Assembly (NCBI GenBank): GCA_017462035.1
Contig: JAFTRY010000025.1
Location: forward strand, 62,001-126,000
Length of the DNA stretch: 64,000 nt
Reading direction: 5' to 3'
Source of the DNA: Clostridia bacterium
GTDB lineage: Bacteria > Bacillota > Clostridia > Oscillospirales > CAG-272
The notes below the pieces were generated by a model. That model saw nothing but the letters and a program-made list of their open reading frames with translations. It was not told where the DNA came from and did not search any database. A program made the position numbers and the translations under genes. Positions 8,458-17,042 of the stretch are shown here, piece by piece. Position 1 is the first letter of the stretch. Every line of letters begins with the position of its first letter.

Positions 8458-9333
8458 ATGGATTTTTTATCAGCACTCATTAACGGGCTAAGCTCGGGCG
8501 GTACATATGCCATCATTGCTCTCGGGTATACCATGGTGTACGGCATTGCGAAAATGCTGAACTTTGCTCACGGTGACGTGATCATGGTGGGCGGATATAC
8601 CATGTTTTTGACCTTGATGGCATTGGGGCACCCTCTGGTGGCTTTAGCCGCCGCCACGGTGTTCTGCGTAATCCTGGGTGTCACCATTGAGCGACTTGCC
8701 TATCGTCCTCTGCGGGGCGCATCTCCTCTTGCTGTTCTGATCACCGCCATCGGCGTCAGCTTTCTGTTGCAAAGTCTGGCACAGATTATTTTCGGATCCT
8801 CTCCGAAGATGCTGGTACAACTACAGATCAGCGGCGGAATTACGTTGGGGGCACTGTCCATCGACTACAGTACCCTATTGACTCTTGCCGTTACGGCGGT
8901 GGTCATGGTGGTGCTCAGTCTATTCGTTAAGTATTCGAAAACCGGACGCGCCATGGTTGCCGTTTCCGAGGATAGAGACGCGGCACTTCTGATGGGCGTG
9001 AATACCAATGCCATCATTGCCATTACCTTTGCCATCGGATCGGCACTCGCCGCTATTGCGGGTTATCTGATGCTTTGCAAGGCTCCCAGTCTCTCCAATA
9101 CCATGGGCGCTATGCCGGGTATCAAGGCATTTACTGCCGCCGTCATAGGCGGGATCGGTTCCATTCCCGGTGCTATGCTGGGCGGAATCCTTTTAGGAGT
9201 GGTAGAATCCATCTCCTACAGCGTTCCCGCACTGGCACCCTTTACCGATGCGGTTGAGTTCTCTATTCTGATCCTGGTGCTTTTGGTAAGACCCTCTGGA
9301 ATTCTTGGAAAAATGCGGAGGGAGAAGGTATGA
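8458..9333 (+). CDS. livH: Branched-chain amino acid-type ABC permease LivH
   Basis: 291 residues, about 8 membrane helices. It begins with the LivH hallmark (LINGLSSGGTYAIIALGYTM, then YGIAKMLNFAHGDV) and carries the cytoplasmic EDRDAALLMGVNTN coupling region near residue 177. It pairs with LivM to form the transmembrane channel. Its stop overlaps the livM start by 4 bp (ATGA). The ribosome binding site is weak, consistent with lower synthesis than the binding protein. Confidence 0.93.
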   Translation: MDFLSALINGLSSGGTYAIIALGYTMVYGIAKMLNFAHGDVIMVGGYTMFLTLMALGHPLVALAAATVFCVILGVTIERLAYRPLRGASPLAVLITAIGVSFLLQSLAQIIFGSSPKMLVQLQISGGITLGALSIDYSTLLTLAVTAVVMVVLSLFVKYSKTGRAMVAVSEDRDAALLMGVNTNAIIAITFAIGSALAAIAGYLMLCKAPSLSNTMGAMPGIKAFTAAVIGGIGSIPGAMLGGILLGVVESISYSVPALAPFTDAVEFSILILVLLVRPSGILGKMRREKV

Positions 9334-10382
9334 GACACTCTAAATCCTTTTATATTAAGAACTATCTGAACTACGCGATTATCCTTGTCGTACTGATCGT
9401 ATTTACTGTTCTTTCCCTAACCGGCTCCGCTAAGCTTTCTACCCTCCTCCTGCTGGAAAAGATCGCGATCTCCGTGATTCTGTCTGTTTCCCTTTGTATG
9501 GTTGTAGGCTTTTTGGGCGAGCTGTCCTTAGGACATGCCGGATTCATGTGCGCGGGTGCCTTTCTCGGCGGAAAAGCCTCGGCACTTCTGGAGCCTGTAT
9601 TAGGGAACGGAATCCTCACCCTTGTGATCTCCATGCTGGTCGGCGGGTTTATTGCCGCTCTGTTTGGCGTGATCATCGGTCTTCCCGCTCTGCGTTTGCG
9701 CGGGGACTATCTTGCCATTGTGACCTTGGCATTCGGCGAGATCATTCGCTCCCTGGTAATGAACGCGCCCACCTCTTGGTTTGGCGGAACGCTGGGGCTT
9801 CCCACGCCAAAATTTAATTCCAAATACCTCTTTATTGTGGCGTTTCTAATGGTGCTGGCATGCCTTGCCGTGACACAGAATTTGATTCGAAGCAAGCACG
9901 GACGGGCAATTGCCTCCATTCGTGACAACGAGATCGCCGCTCGCGCTTCGGGCGTGGACGTGACCAAATACAAGCTGTTTGTATTCACCGTCTCCGCATT
10001 CTTTGCGGGAATTGCCGGTGTTCTCTATAGTTACACTCAGACTCGCGTGCAGAGCGTCAACTTTGACTATAACTACTCCATCGAGATCCTGGTTATGGTA
10101 GTACTGGGCGGTTTGGGCAGCATTAACGGTTCGATCATCGCGGCTGTGCTGATCACCTTCCTGGACGTAGAGCTCCAGACCCTGCTTCCCGGTGACCTTG
10201 CGGTGTTACAGGATCTCTTCTACGCATTGATTCTGATCGTGATCGTGATTTACAAGAATGCCCCCGGACTCAAGAGCTTCCGAGAACGGTACAATTTGAG
10301 GAAGCTATTGATTGGAAGATTCGCCGCTGCCGCGGACGCGCAATCCTCCACGGATTCCGTTTCGGGAAAGGAGGAAGAATAA
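9330..10382 (+). CDS. livM: Branched-chain amino acid-type ABC permease LivM
   Basis: 350 residues with about 9-10 membrane helices. LivM-type motifs are GELSLGHAGFMCAGAF, the coupling region IRDNEIAARASGVDVTKYKL and ILVMVVLGGLGSINGS. It forms the channel with LivH. The gene overlaps livH by 4 bp and ends 1 bp before livG. The C-terminal tail (AAAADAQSSTDSVSGKEEE) is hydrophilic and probably disordered. Confidence 0.93.
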   Translation: MRHSKSFYIKNYLNYAIILVVLIVFTVLSLTGSAKLSTLLLLEKIAISVILSVSLCMVVGFLGELSLGHAGFMCAGAFLGGKASALLEPVLGNGILTLVISMLVGGFIAALFGVIIGLPALRLRGDYLAIVTLAFGEIIRSLVMNAPTSWFGGTLGLPTPKFNSKYLFIVAFLMVLACLAVTQNLIRSKHGRAIASIRDNEIAARASGVDVTKYKLFVFTVSAFFAGIAGVLYSYTQTRVQSVNFDYNYSIEILVMVVLGGLGSINGSIIAAVLITFLDVELQTLLPGDLAVLQDLFYALILIVIVIYKNAPGLKSFRERYNLRKLLIGRFAAAADAQSSTDSVSGKEEE

Positions 10383-10383
10383 G

Positions 10384-11187
10384 ATGGCTGATCTGAAAAA
10401 GAATCCCTTTGTAGCGGAAGACGGCAGAGAGATCGTGCTGAAGGCAGATCATCTTTGCATTCAATTTGGCGGTCTGAAGGCGGTAGACGATGTGAATCTT
10501 TCCATTCGTCGCGGTGAGCTGTACGGATTGATCGGTCCCAACGGTGCCGGAAAAACCACGGTGTTTAACCTATTGACCGGTGTTTATAAACCAACCTCCG
10601 GGCGCTTCTTCCTTTGCGGGAAGGATCTGACGGGAAAAGCCCCCGCCGAGATCAACCGATGCGGCATTGCCCGCACCTTCCAAAATATCCGTCTTTTTGG
10701 GAATTTGACCGTAGCGGAGAACGTAATGGTAGGTCTGGGGAATCAGATACCCTGTAGCCTATTTGAATCCATGTTTCGCCTGCCTCGACACTTTAAGGCG
10801 GAAGCAGAGTACCGTAAAAAAGCCATGGAGCTTTTGGAGGTGTTCCATTTAGCGGAATATGCAGATCATCTGGCACAAAATCTGCCTTACGGTAAGCAGA
10901 GAAAGTTGGAGATTGCCCGAGCTATGGCTACCAATCCTACCCTTCTTCTCCTGGATGAGCCTGCCGCCGGCATGAATCCCAACGAGACCCAGGAGCTGAT
11001 GGACGTGATTTCCTTCATTCGTCAGCGCTTTGGAATTACCATTCTCCTCATCGAACACGACATGCGCTTGGTTTCCGGCATCTGTGAGCAGTTGACCGTA
11101 TTAAACTTTGGCACCGAGCTTGCCAAGGGAGATACCGCCTCTGTTTTGAACGATCCCAATGTTATCAAAGCGTATATTGGCGAATAA
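10384..11187 (+). CDS. livG: Branched-chain amino acid-type ABC ATPase LivG
   Basis: 267 residues. Walker [10 protein letters not shown] lies near residue 47. LivG-type features are [20 protein letters not shown], the divergent signature [14 protein letters not shown] in place of LSGGQ, and Walker [14 protein letters not shown]. The start at 10384 has GGAGGAA about 7 nt upstream. It acts with LivF as the ATPase pair on the inner face of the membrane. Confidence 0.93.
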   Translation: MADLKKNPFVAEDGREIVLKADHLCIQFGGLKAVDDVNLSIRRGELYGLIGPNGAGKTTVFNLLTGVYKPTSGRFFLCGKDLTGKAPAEINRCGIARTFQNIRLFGNLTVAENVMVGLGNQIPCSLFESMFRLPRHFKAEAEYRKKAMELLEVFHLAEYADHLAQNLPYGKQRKLEIARAMATNPTLLLLDEPAAGMNPNETQELMDVISFIRQRFGITILLIEHDMRLVSGICEQLTVLNFGTELAKGDTASVLNDPNVIKAYIGE

Positions 11188-11200
11188 AAAGGAGGTACAA

Positions 11201-11917
11201 ATGTCCGAACCCTTGCTTCAAGTAAAGGATCTGGAGGTCTACTACGGTGTTATTCAGGCACTGAAGGGTATCTCCTTTCACGTAAATGAAGGCGAAATCG
11301 TTTCGCTGATCGGTGCCAACGGTGCCGGAAAAACGACGACACTCCATACCGTCACCGGTCTGCTTCATCCTAAGCATGGCTCGGTGGTATACGCCGGTCA
11401 AAATTTAGCCAAAGTACCCGCTCACAAGATCGTATCTATGGGTCTTGCTCACGTTCCCGAGGGACGACGGGTGTTTCAGAATCTTTCGGTTTACGACAAT
11501 CTGCTTTTAGGCGCGTATACGCAAACCGACAAGGAAAAGATCAGCCGCCAGATGGACAGCGTTTTTGACCAGTTCCCCCGTTTAAAGGAACGACGCCGTC
11601 AGCTTGCCGGTACTCTGTCCGGCGGCGAACAGCAGATGCTTGCCATGGGAAGAGCTCTTTTGTCCGATCCCAAAATGATCGTTATGGATGAACCCTCCAT
11701 GGGGCTTTCTCCCTTGTTGGTGTCTGAAATCTTTGAGATCATTCAGTCCTTCCGAGCGGCTGGAAAGACGGTCCTTCTGGTGGAACAGAACGCAAAGAAG
11801 GCGATGACTGTCTCTGACCGTGTTTACGTACTGGAGACCGGATCGATCATTAAGGAAGGAATGGCTTCCGATCTAATCAACGACGAAAGCATTAAAAAGG
11901 CTTATCTCGGCGAGTGA
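11201..11917 (+). CDS. livF: Branched-chain amino acid-type ABC ATPase LivF
   Basis: 238 residues. Walker A GANGAGKTTT, family motif VPEGRRVFQNLSVYDNLLLG, signature LSGGEQQMLAMGRAL and Walker B MIVMDEPSMGLSPLL. AAAGGAGGT precedes the start. It is last in the operon and is followed by a hairpin terminator. Confidence 0.93.
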   Translation: MSEPLLQVKDLEVYYGVIQALKGISFHVNEGEIVSLIGANGAGKTTTLHTVTGLLHPKHGSVVYAGQNLAKVPAHKIVSMGLAHVPEGRRVFQNLSVYDNLLLGAYTQTDKEKISRQMDSVFDQFPRLKERRRQLAGTLSGGEQQMLAMGRALLSDPKMIVMDEPSMGLSPLLVSEIFEIIQSFRAAGKTVLLVEQNAKKAMTVSDRVYVLETGSIIKEGMASDLINDESIKKAYLGE

Positions 11918-11919
11918 GT

Positions 11920-11967
11920 AAAAAAGGCTGTACATGCAAGAAATTCTGCCTGTGCAGCCTTTTTTAT
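11920..11967 (+). terminator. Terminator of the liv operon
   Basis: AAAAAAGGCTGTAC pairs with GTGCAGCCTTTTTT around an 18-nt loop and is followed by T-rich sequence. Confidence 0.85.
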
Positions 11968-12239
11968 TGACAAAAAGCAAAAAGTATGATATGATAATTT
12001 CATGTCCTTAAAATGAAATTTACGGCTCTTGTTTTTGTCGAACTTAGTCATACTCCTATGAGATATCGGAGCGTGAATGCAAGAGCACAGCAAAAATGAT
12101 TGTGTTGAATTATATAAAAGGAATTACAAAAAGAGCAAGATCATACTCATAATCATACAGTTAAAAAGTACCGAAAAATAGTATTATACGCAGCGTTCTG
12201 TCTCGATAGAGCGCTAAAGCATACACGAAAGGCTGAATT
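11967..12239 (+). promoter_or_regulatory. Promoter and long structured leader before mnmG
   Basis: TTGACA (11967-11972), 17 nt, TATGAT (11990-11995) predict a transcript starting near 12002, leaving about 240 nt before the mnmG start with no gene in it. GCTCTTG (12025-12031) can pair with CAAGAGC (12080-12086), enclosing a smaller CTCC/GGAG stem. I recognise no known riboswitch class, and there is no uridine-run terminator before mnmG. It may be a regulatory leader or encode a small RNA. Confidence 0.5.
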
Positions 12240-14102
12240 ATGTCACAGTACACTGATATTGCCGTAATCGGTGCCGGTCATGCCGGAATCGAGGCGGCAC
12301 TGGCGGCGGCAAGAACGGGAATTGATACGGTTCTCTTCACCATGTCGCTGGAATCTATCGGAAATATGCCCTGCAACCCCTCTATTGGCGGTACAGGCAA
12401 GGGGCATCTGGTCTATGAAATTGATGCTCTCGGCGGGGAAATGGGGCGAGTTGCCGATCTGGTCACCCTTCAATCCCGTACGCTAAATTTGGGAAAGGGT
12501 GCTGCCGTCCACTCCAAACGTATTCAGGCGGATCGAAAAGAATATCATAAACAAATGAAATACGTGTTGGAAAATACTGACAATTTAAGACTGGTACAGG
12601 CAGAGATCGCGTCTATTCAGGTCGATAACGGAGCAGTTTCCTCGGTAACGACTCGTCTGGGCGAAAATTGGCAATGTCGATGTGCCATCATATGCACCGG
12701 AACCTATCTGAAAAGCCGTATTTTCGTTGGTGACGTAAATTACGAGAGCGGTCCGGATGGTTTTTTGGCGGCGACAGGGTTGTCTGCTTCTCTGAGATCC
12801 CTCGGATTACAACTGATGCGCTTCAAAACAGGAACACCCGCGCGGGTCAAGCGTGACACCATCGATTTTTCTGGGCTTGAAGAGCAACGGGGTGAGGTAC
12901 CGATAACACCTTATTCCTCCTTGACAGAGGATGCTTTTTTTGATGGCTTGAAGCAGATTCCTTGCCATATTGTTTATACCAACGCTGAGACGCATCGCGT
13001 GATTCGTGAGAATATCACCCGTTCCGCCATGTATTCCGGTCAGATTCACGGAGTCGGTCCACGGTATTGTCCTTCGATCGAGGATAAGTTGGTCCGATTT
13101 TCCGACAAAGAACGCCATCAGCTCTTTGTGGAACCAGTGGGAGCCGATAGCCAGGAAATATATCTACAGGGTTTTTCCACTTCCCTCCCCGTTGACGTTC
13201 AGCGAGATATGCTTCATTCCCTGCCCGGCTTCGAGAAGGCAGAGATCATGCGATACGCCTACGCGATCGAATACGATTGTTTGGATCCTACACAGCTTTA
13301 TGCCACCCTGGAATGTAAAAAAATTCACGGCTTATACGGGGCCGGGCAGTTTAATGGAACCTCGGGCTACGAGGAAGCCGCGGCGCAAGGCTTAATTGCC
13401 GGATTGAACGCATCCTTGAAGCTCCGCGGCAAGGAGCCTTTAATTTTAACTCGAAGCGAAAGTTATATTGGTACCCTGATCGATGATCTAGTGACTAAGG
13501 GGACCAACGAGCCCTACCGCATGATGACCTCTCGCTCTGAATATCGCCTTCTGTTGCGTCAGGATAACGCGGATACCCGGTTAACCGCCAAGGGGTATGC
13601 CGCAGGGCTAATTTCCGAGGAGCGATATGCGAGTTTTCTAAAAAAGCAAGGACAGATCAAGAAAGAAATTCAACGACTACAATGTACCCACTATTCCCCA
13701 GAACACTGCAATCCCTTTTTGGCTTCTCACGGCATGAAAGCGGTAGGAAGCGGCGTTTCTTTAGCAGATCTTCTACGCAGACCGGGCATTACCTACGAAA
13801 TGTTAGCCGAAATCGATGACCAGCGCCCCTCCCTTCCACCAAGGGTAATTACATCGGTGGAGGTATCGGTAAAATATGAGGGATATATCAAGCGGCAAAT
13901 TAGCGAGGTACATCGGCACGAAAAATTAGAGTCCCGTCGAATCCCCGAGGATCTTGACTATTCGGCAATCCGAGGGCTTCGTCTGGAGGCATCGCAGAAG
14001 CTAACGGCAGTTAAACCCATAACGGTAGGACAAGCGTCTCGAATCAGCGGAGTCAGCCCCGCAGATATTTCTGTGCTTCTCATTTATTTAGGGTTATACT
14101 GA
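12240..14102 (+). CDS. mnmG: tRNA uridine-34 5-carboxymethylaminomethyl modification enzyme, FAD subunit
   Basis: 620 residues, the usual length. The FAD-binding Rossmann motif GAGHAGIEAALAAARTG opens the protein. Family signatures are CNPSIGGTGKGHLVYEIDALGG, YCPSIEDKLVRF, LFVEPVG and YEEAAAQGLIAGLNA. With MnmE it modifies the wobble uridine of several tRNAs. mnmE is not adjacent here. The gene is followed by rsmG, noc, parA and parB, the common Bacillota arrangement near oriC, with a parS site directly after its stop. Confidence 0.97.
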   Translation: MSQYTDIAVIGAGHAGIEAALAAARTGIDTVLFTMSLESIGNMPCNPSIGGTGKGHLVYEIDALGGEMGRVADLVTLQSRTLNLGKGAAVHSKRIQADRKEYHKQMKYVLENTDNLRLVQAEIASIQVDNGAVSSVTTRLGENWQCRCAIICTGTYLKSRIFVGDVNYESGPDGFLAATGLSASLRSLGLQLMRFKTGTPARVKRDTIDFSGLEEQRGEVPITPYSSLTEDAFFDGLKQIPCHIVYTNAETHRVIRENITRSAMYSGQIHGVGPRYCPSIEDKLVRFSDKERHQLFVEPVGADSQEIYLQGFSTSLPVDVQRDMLHSLPGFEKAEIMRYAYAIEYDCLDPTQLYATLECKKIHGLYGAGQFNGTSGYEEAAAQGLIAGLNASLKLRGKEPLILTRSESYIGTLIDDLVTKGTNEPYRMMTSRSEYRLLLRQDNADTRLTAKGYAAGLISEERYASFLKKQGQIKKEIQRLQCTHYSPEHCNPFLASHGMKAVGSGVSLADLLRRPGITYEMLAEIDDQRPSLPPRVITSVEVSVKYEGYIKRQISEVHRHEKLESRRIPEDLDYSAIRGLRLEASQKLTAVKPITVGQASRISGVSPADISVLLIYLGLY

Positions 14103-14118
14103 TGTTTCACGTGAAACA
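14103..14118 (+). other. parS site 1
   Basis: TGTTTCACGTGAAACA, a perfect 16-bp palindrome one base from the classical Bacillus parS consensus TGTTNCACGTGAAACA and matching its N position. It sits directly after the mnmG stop. ParB should load here as the nucleation point for chromosome segregation. Confidence 0.92.
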
Positions 14119-14139
14119 TCTCGATAAAAGGAGAAAGAA

Positions 14140-14874
14140 ATGATCATGGATCAAGTAAAATTTACGGAGGAATGTTATCGTCTTTTTGATTTAAACGCTC
14201 TTCCCTGCACCGACAGACAGGCGAATTTGCTCTATCACTTAACAGAGCAAATGCTGAAGATCAACCGTACAATGAACTTAACGGCAATCACGGAAGAAAA
14301 AGCAATCATTCTGCGGCACTATGTGGATTCTCTTACGATTTCCGAATACATTCCGCAAAATTCGATCTTGTTGGACGTGGGATGTGGTGCCGGTTTTCCA
14401 ACGTTGCCTCTCGCAATTTTTCGTCCTGACGTGACCATTACCGCATTAGACGGAACCGCAAAGCGAATTCACTATGTACAAGATACCGCAGAGCAGCTTG
14501 AGCTTTCCAACGTCACGGCAATTGCCGGACGAGCAGAGGATTACGCTCATCGAGAGGAATATCGAGAAAGCTTTGATATGGTAACAGCTCGCGCTGTAGC
14601 AAATTTGGCAGTACTTGGGGAACTCTGTTTAGGATTCGTAAAACCAGGCGGTCAAATGATTGCCATGAAGGCTCAACAAGCAGAAAACGAGTTAAAGGAT
14701 GCGAGCCGTTGCATTTCTTTATGCGGGGGCGAGGTTTCTAATATCATTCAAAAGACTTTGAGTTCGAGCAGCACCGAACAAGAGCACAGAACTTTGATTT
14801 TTATTTCCAAGAGTGCCTCTACACCAAAGATTTATCCAAGACATTTCTCCAAGATATCCAAAAAAACCCTATAA
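14140..14874 (+). CDS. rsmG: 16S rRNA (guanine-527-N7)-methyltransferase
   Basis: 244 residues. SAM-binding motif LLDVGCGAGFPTLPLAIFRPD lies near residue 80, preceded by the family stretch MNLTAITEEKAIILRHYVDS. GRAEDYAHREEYRESFDMVTARAV is also characteristic. It methylates G527 of 16S rRNA; loss gives low-level streptomycin resistance in other bacteria. AAAGGAG lies 6 nt upstream of the chosen start; a second ATG at 14146 is an alternative. It shares the mnmG transcription unit. Confidence 0.96.
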   Translation: MIMDQVKFTEECYRLFDLNALPCTDRQANLLYHLTEQMLKINRTMNLTAITEEKAIILRHYVDSLTISEYIPQNSILLDVGCGAGFPTLPLAIFRPDVTITALDGTAKRIHYVQDTAEQLELSNVTAIAGRAEDYAHREEYRESFDMVTARAVANLAVLGELCLGFVKPGGQMIAMKAQQAENELKDASRCISLCGGEVSNIIQKTLSSSSTEQEHRTLIFISKSASTPKIYPRHFSKISKKTL

Positions 14875-14891
14875 AAAATCATTATTATGCC

Positions 14892-14931
14892 AACAAACCG
14901 ACCAAATCCACCAAGATTCGGTCGGTTTGTT
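14892..14931 (+). terminator. Hairpin after rsmG
   Basis: AACAAACCGACC (14892-14903) pairs perfectly with GGTCGGTTTGTT (14920-14931). Only a short T-rich stretch follows. It likely ends the mnmG-rsmG unit. The rest of the roughly 200-nt gap to noc shows only a weak -10-like TACAAT at 14999. Confidence 0.6.
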
Positions 14932-15078
14932 ATTTCCCATTCCAATAAATCCATTTTCAGACCCTCACGCTTCGATCGTTTTTTTATTTCCCGTGTGATA
15001 CAATATACTTGCAAACGCCTGTAAAACCTCAAAATCAAGATGAGAAGTTTCAAAAGCGCAAAAGCAAGGAGGAGAAAA

Positions 15079-15963
15079 ATGACGGAATTAAAATATTTTA
15101 AGCGAAGCAAAGGGCAAGACGAAGAAATCGGAACAAGGGTGATTCAGATCAAAACAGACAACATACGCCCCAATCGAGCTCAGCCAAGAGCAGAGTTTGA
15201 TCAAAATTCCATCATTCGGCTCGCGGATTCCATTCGACGGTACGGAATCCTCCAACCCCTAACAGTGCGAGCTTCTGACCCCGATGATATTTACGAATAT
15301 GAGTTGATCGCAGGTGAGCGTAGACTTCGAGCCGCAAAAATGCTGGGATATTTAACAGTGCCTTGCGTTGTTATGGAGGTTTCAGAAGAAACATCCGCTG
15401 AGCTAGCCATGATCGAAAACTTGTTACGCGAAGACCTGAACATGTTTGAGCAAGCATACGGCTTCAAAAAGCTCATGGAAAATTATCGCTTAACCCAAGA
15501 AGAGGTCGCCAGACGGCTCTCCATGAGCCAATCCGCCGTCGCAAACAAGTTACGACTCCTCCGGCTATCTTACGAGGAGCAACGCTTGATTTTGGAATCC
15601 GGATTAACCGAGCGGCACGCCCGAGCCGCTCTTCGAGTAGACCGCCCCCAACAGCGGCTAACTGTGCTTCGGTACATATCAGACAACAAATTGAACGTGC
15701 AAGCAGCAGAGCAATACATCGAAAGCATTTTAGCAACTCGTGTAGAAGAGCAAGATGCCACACCAGCATCCAAGCCAAGTGTTTCTTCCATTGACTTGGA
15801 AATTTTTAGGCAAGAGAAAGAAATGATGGATATGTTAAAAAATCTGCGCCGTCGAGTGGATGCGTGGAACAAAAACGGAAAGAACGCCTCAATGAGCATT
15901 GCAAACGATTCCAAGACCGTAGAAATCACCATCCGATTTACCAAAGAGCAAAGCAATACCTAA
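15079..15963 (+). CDS. noc: Nucleoid occlusion protein (ParB family)
   Basis: 294 residues. ParB/Srx-like N-terminal domain with IRPNRAQPRAEFD, GILQPLTVR and ELIAGERRLRAAKMLG near residues 30-90, then a central HTH (LTQEEVARRLSMSQSAVANKLRLLRL). Placement between rsmG and parA is the standard position of noc in Bacillota. Noc binds sites over the nucleoid and prevents division there. It lacks the LGRG-type ParA-activating N-terminus seen in the two genes downstream, which fits Noc rather than a partitioning ParB. AAGGAGGAG is upstream of the start. Confidence 0.88.
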   Translation: MTELKYFKRSKGQDEEIGTRVIQIKTDNIRPNRAQPRAEFDQNSIIRLADSIRRYGILQPLTVRASDPDDIYEYELIAGERRLRAAKMLGYLTVPCVVMEVSEETSAELAMIENLLREDLNMFEQAYGFKKLMENYRLTQEEVARRLSMSQSAVANKLRLLRLSYEEQRLILESGLTERHARAALRVDRPQQRLTVLRYISDNKLNVQAAEQYIESILATRVEEQDATPASKPSVSSIDLEIFRQEKEMMDMLKNLRRRVDAWNKNGKNASMSIANDSKTVEITIRFTKEQSNT

Positions 15964-15966
15964 CCG

Positions 15967-15982
15967 CGTTTCACGTGAAACG
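15967..15982 (+). other. parS-like site 2
   Basis: CGTTTCACGTGAAACG, with the same 14-bp core as the other parS sites but C/G outer bases; the palindrome extends one further base each side (15966-15983). It lies directly after the noc stop. It could be a weaker ParB site. Confidence 0.75.
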
Positions 15983-16053
15983 CACAGACAAGCTCGCTAA
16001 AAAAGCATCTCGTTATTTATTTAACAAACATCGAAAAATACGTCTTTCTATGC

Positions 16054-16097
16054 AAACATTATGGCTATGTTTCACGTGAAACATAGCCATAATGTTT
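16054..16097. other. parS site 3 inside a 44-bp perfect palindrome
   Basis: TGTTTCACGTGAAACA (16068-16083) lies at the exact centre of a perfect inverted repeat spanning 16054-16097. Each arm continues 14 bases beyond the 16-bp parS. The extra arms are not needed by ParB, so the site may also form a hairpin or cruciform. It lies in the parA upstream region, about 40 bp above the parA promoter. Confidence 0.9.
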
Positions 16098-16138
16098 CAA
16101 AAATGGAGGTTTGCGATAAAAAAAGAGTGCAAAACCTA

Positions 16139-16167
16139 TTGCAAACAGACAGCTTTTGTGATATAAT
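16139..16167 (+). promoter_or_regulatory. Promoter of parA
   Basis: TTGCAA (16139-16144), 17 nt, TATAAT (16162-16167), directly upstream of parA and just downstream of parS site 3, so ParB spreading could influence it. Confidence 0.75.
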
Positions 16168-16249
16168 AAATGGGTAAGAATGGGTCTCCGCCCGTATGCA
16201 GTAAAACGGCGCGAGACAAAAAGCAAAGAAAGGATGAAACACAGCCTTT

Positions 16250-17011
16250 ATGGGAAAAATTATTTCGTTTGCAAACCAAAAGGGCGGCGTAGGAAAGACC
16301 ACTTCTTGTGTCAACATTGCCGCTTCTTTGGGTATGCTGGGATATAAGGTGTTAATTATAGATTTGGACCCCCAGGGAAATACCACAAGCGGTGTAGGCG
16401 TGTCTAAGAAGGGATTGAAGGCCTCAACCAAAGAGCTTCTTACGGGCGAGAAATCCGCTCAGGAGATCATCGTGGAAACTCCCTACCAGAATTTGTACGT
16501 AATCCCCACCAACACGGCACTTGCCGGAGCGGAATTTGACCTTTTTGACTTTGACGAAAGCGAATATCGAATGAAAACGGCATTGGCAGAGGTCAAAACC
16601 GAATATGATTATATTTTGATCGATTGTCCTCCGTCTCTCGGCATGCTTACGATCAATGCCTTTACCGCAAGTGATGGCGTTGTGGTTCCTATGCAGTGTG
16701 AATTTTACGCACTGGAGGGTCTTTCTCAGCTGATGATTACAATCAATCGAATCAAGAGACTATACAATGCCGACTTAACGGTGACTGGCATTTTGATCAC
16801 CATGTACAACGGTCGGTTGCTGTTGTCTATGCAGGTAGTATCGGAACTGAAAAAGCACTATGTGGACAAGCTCTTTGATACGAAGATCTCTCGGAACGTC
16901 AAATTAACCGAAGCCCCCGGCTTTGGAAAGCCCGCTTACTATCACGACAAAAACTCCAAGGGAGCCAAGGAGTATATTGAAGTGGCTAAAGAACTGGTTA
17001 CGCGCATCTAA
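16250..17011 (+). CDS. parA: Chromosome-partitioning ATPase ParA (Soj)
   Basis: 253 residues. Deviant Walker A KGGVGKTTSCVN at the N-terminus, Walker A' near ILIDCPPSLG, and GKPAYYHDKNSKGAKEY at the C-terminus, all typical of Soj. It binds DNA as an ATP dimer and is released when ParB stimulates hydrolysis. The ATG at 16250 gives the canonical MGKIISFANQKGG start, but the only purine-rich site (AAAGGA, 16228-16233) is about 16 nt away, an unusually long spacing. Downstream are a small ParB-like N-terminal protein and parB. Confidence 0.95.
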   Translation: MGKIISFANQKGGVGKTTSCVNIAASLGMLGYKVLIIDLDPQGNTTSGVGVSKKGLKASTKELLTGEKSAQEIIVETPYQNLYVIPTNTALAGAEFDLFDFDESEYRMKTALAEVKTEYDYILIDCPPSLGMLTINAFTASDGVVVPMQCEFYALEGLSQLMITINRIKRLYNADLTVTGILITMYNGRLLLSMQVVSELKKHYVDKLFDTKISRNVKLTEAPGFGKPAYYHDKNSKGAKEYIEVAKELVTRI

Positions 17012-17042
17012 CCGGCAAATAACGGTAAAACAGGAGAAAAGC

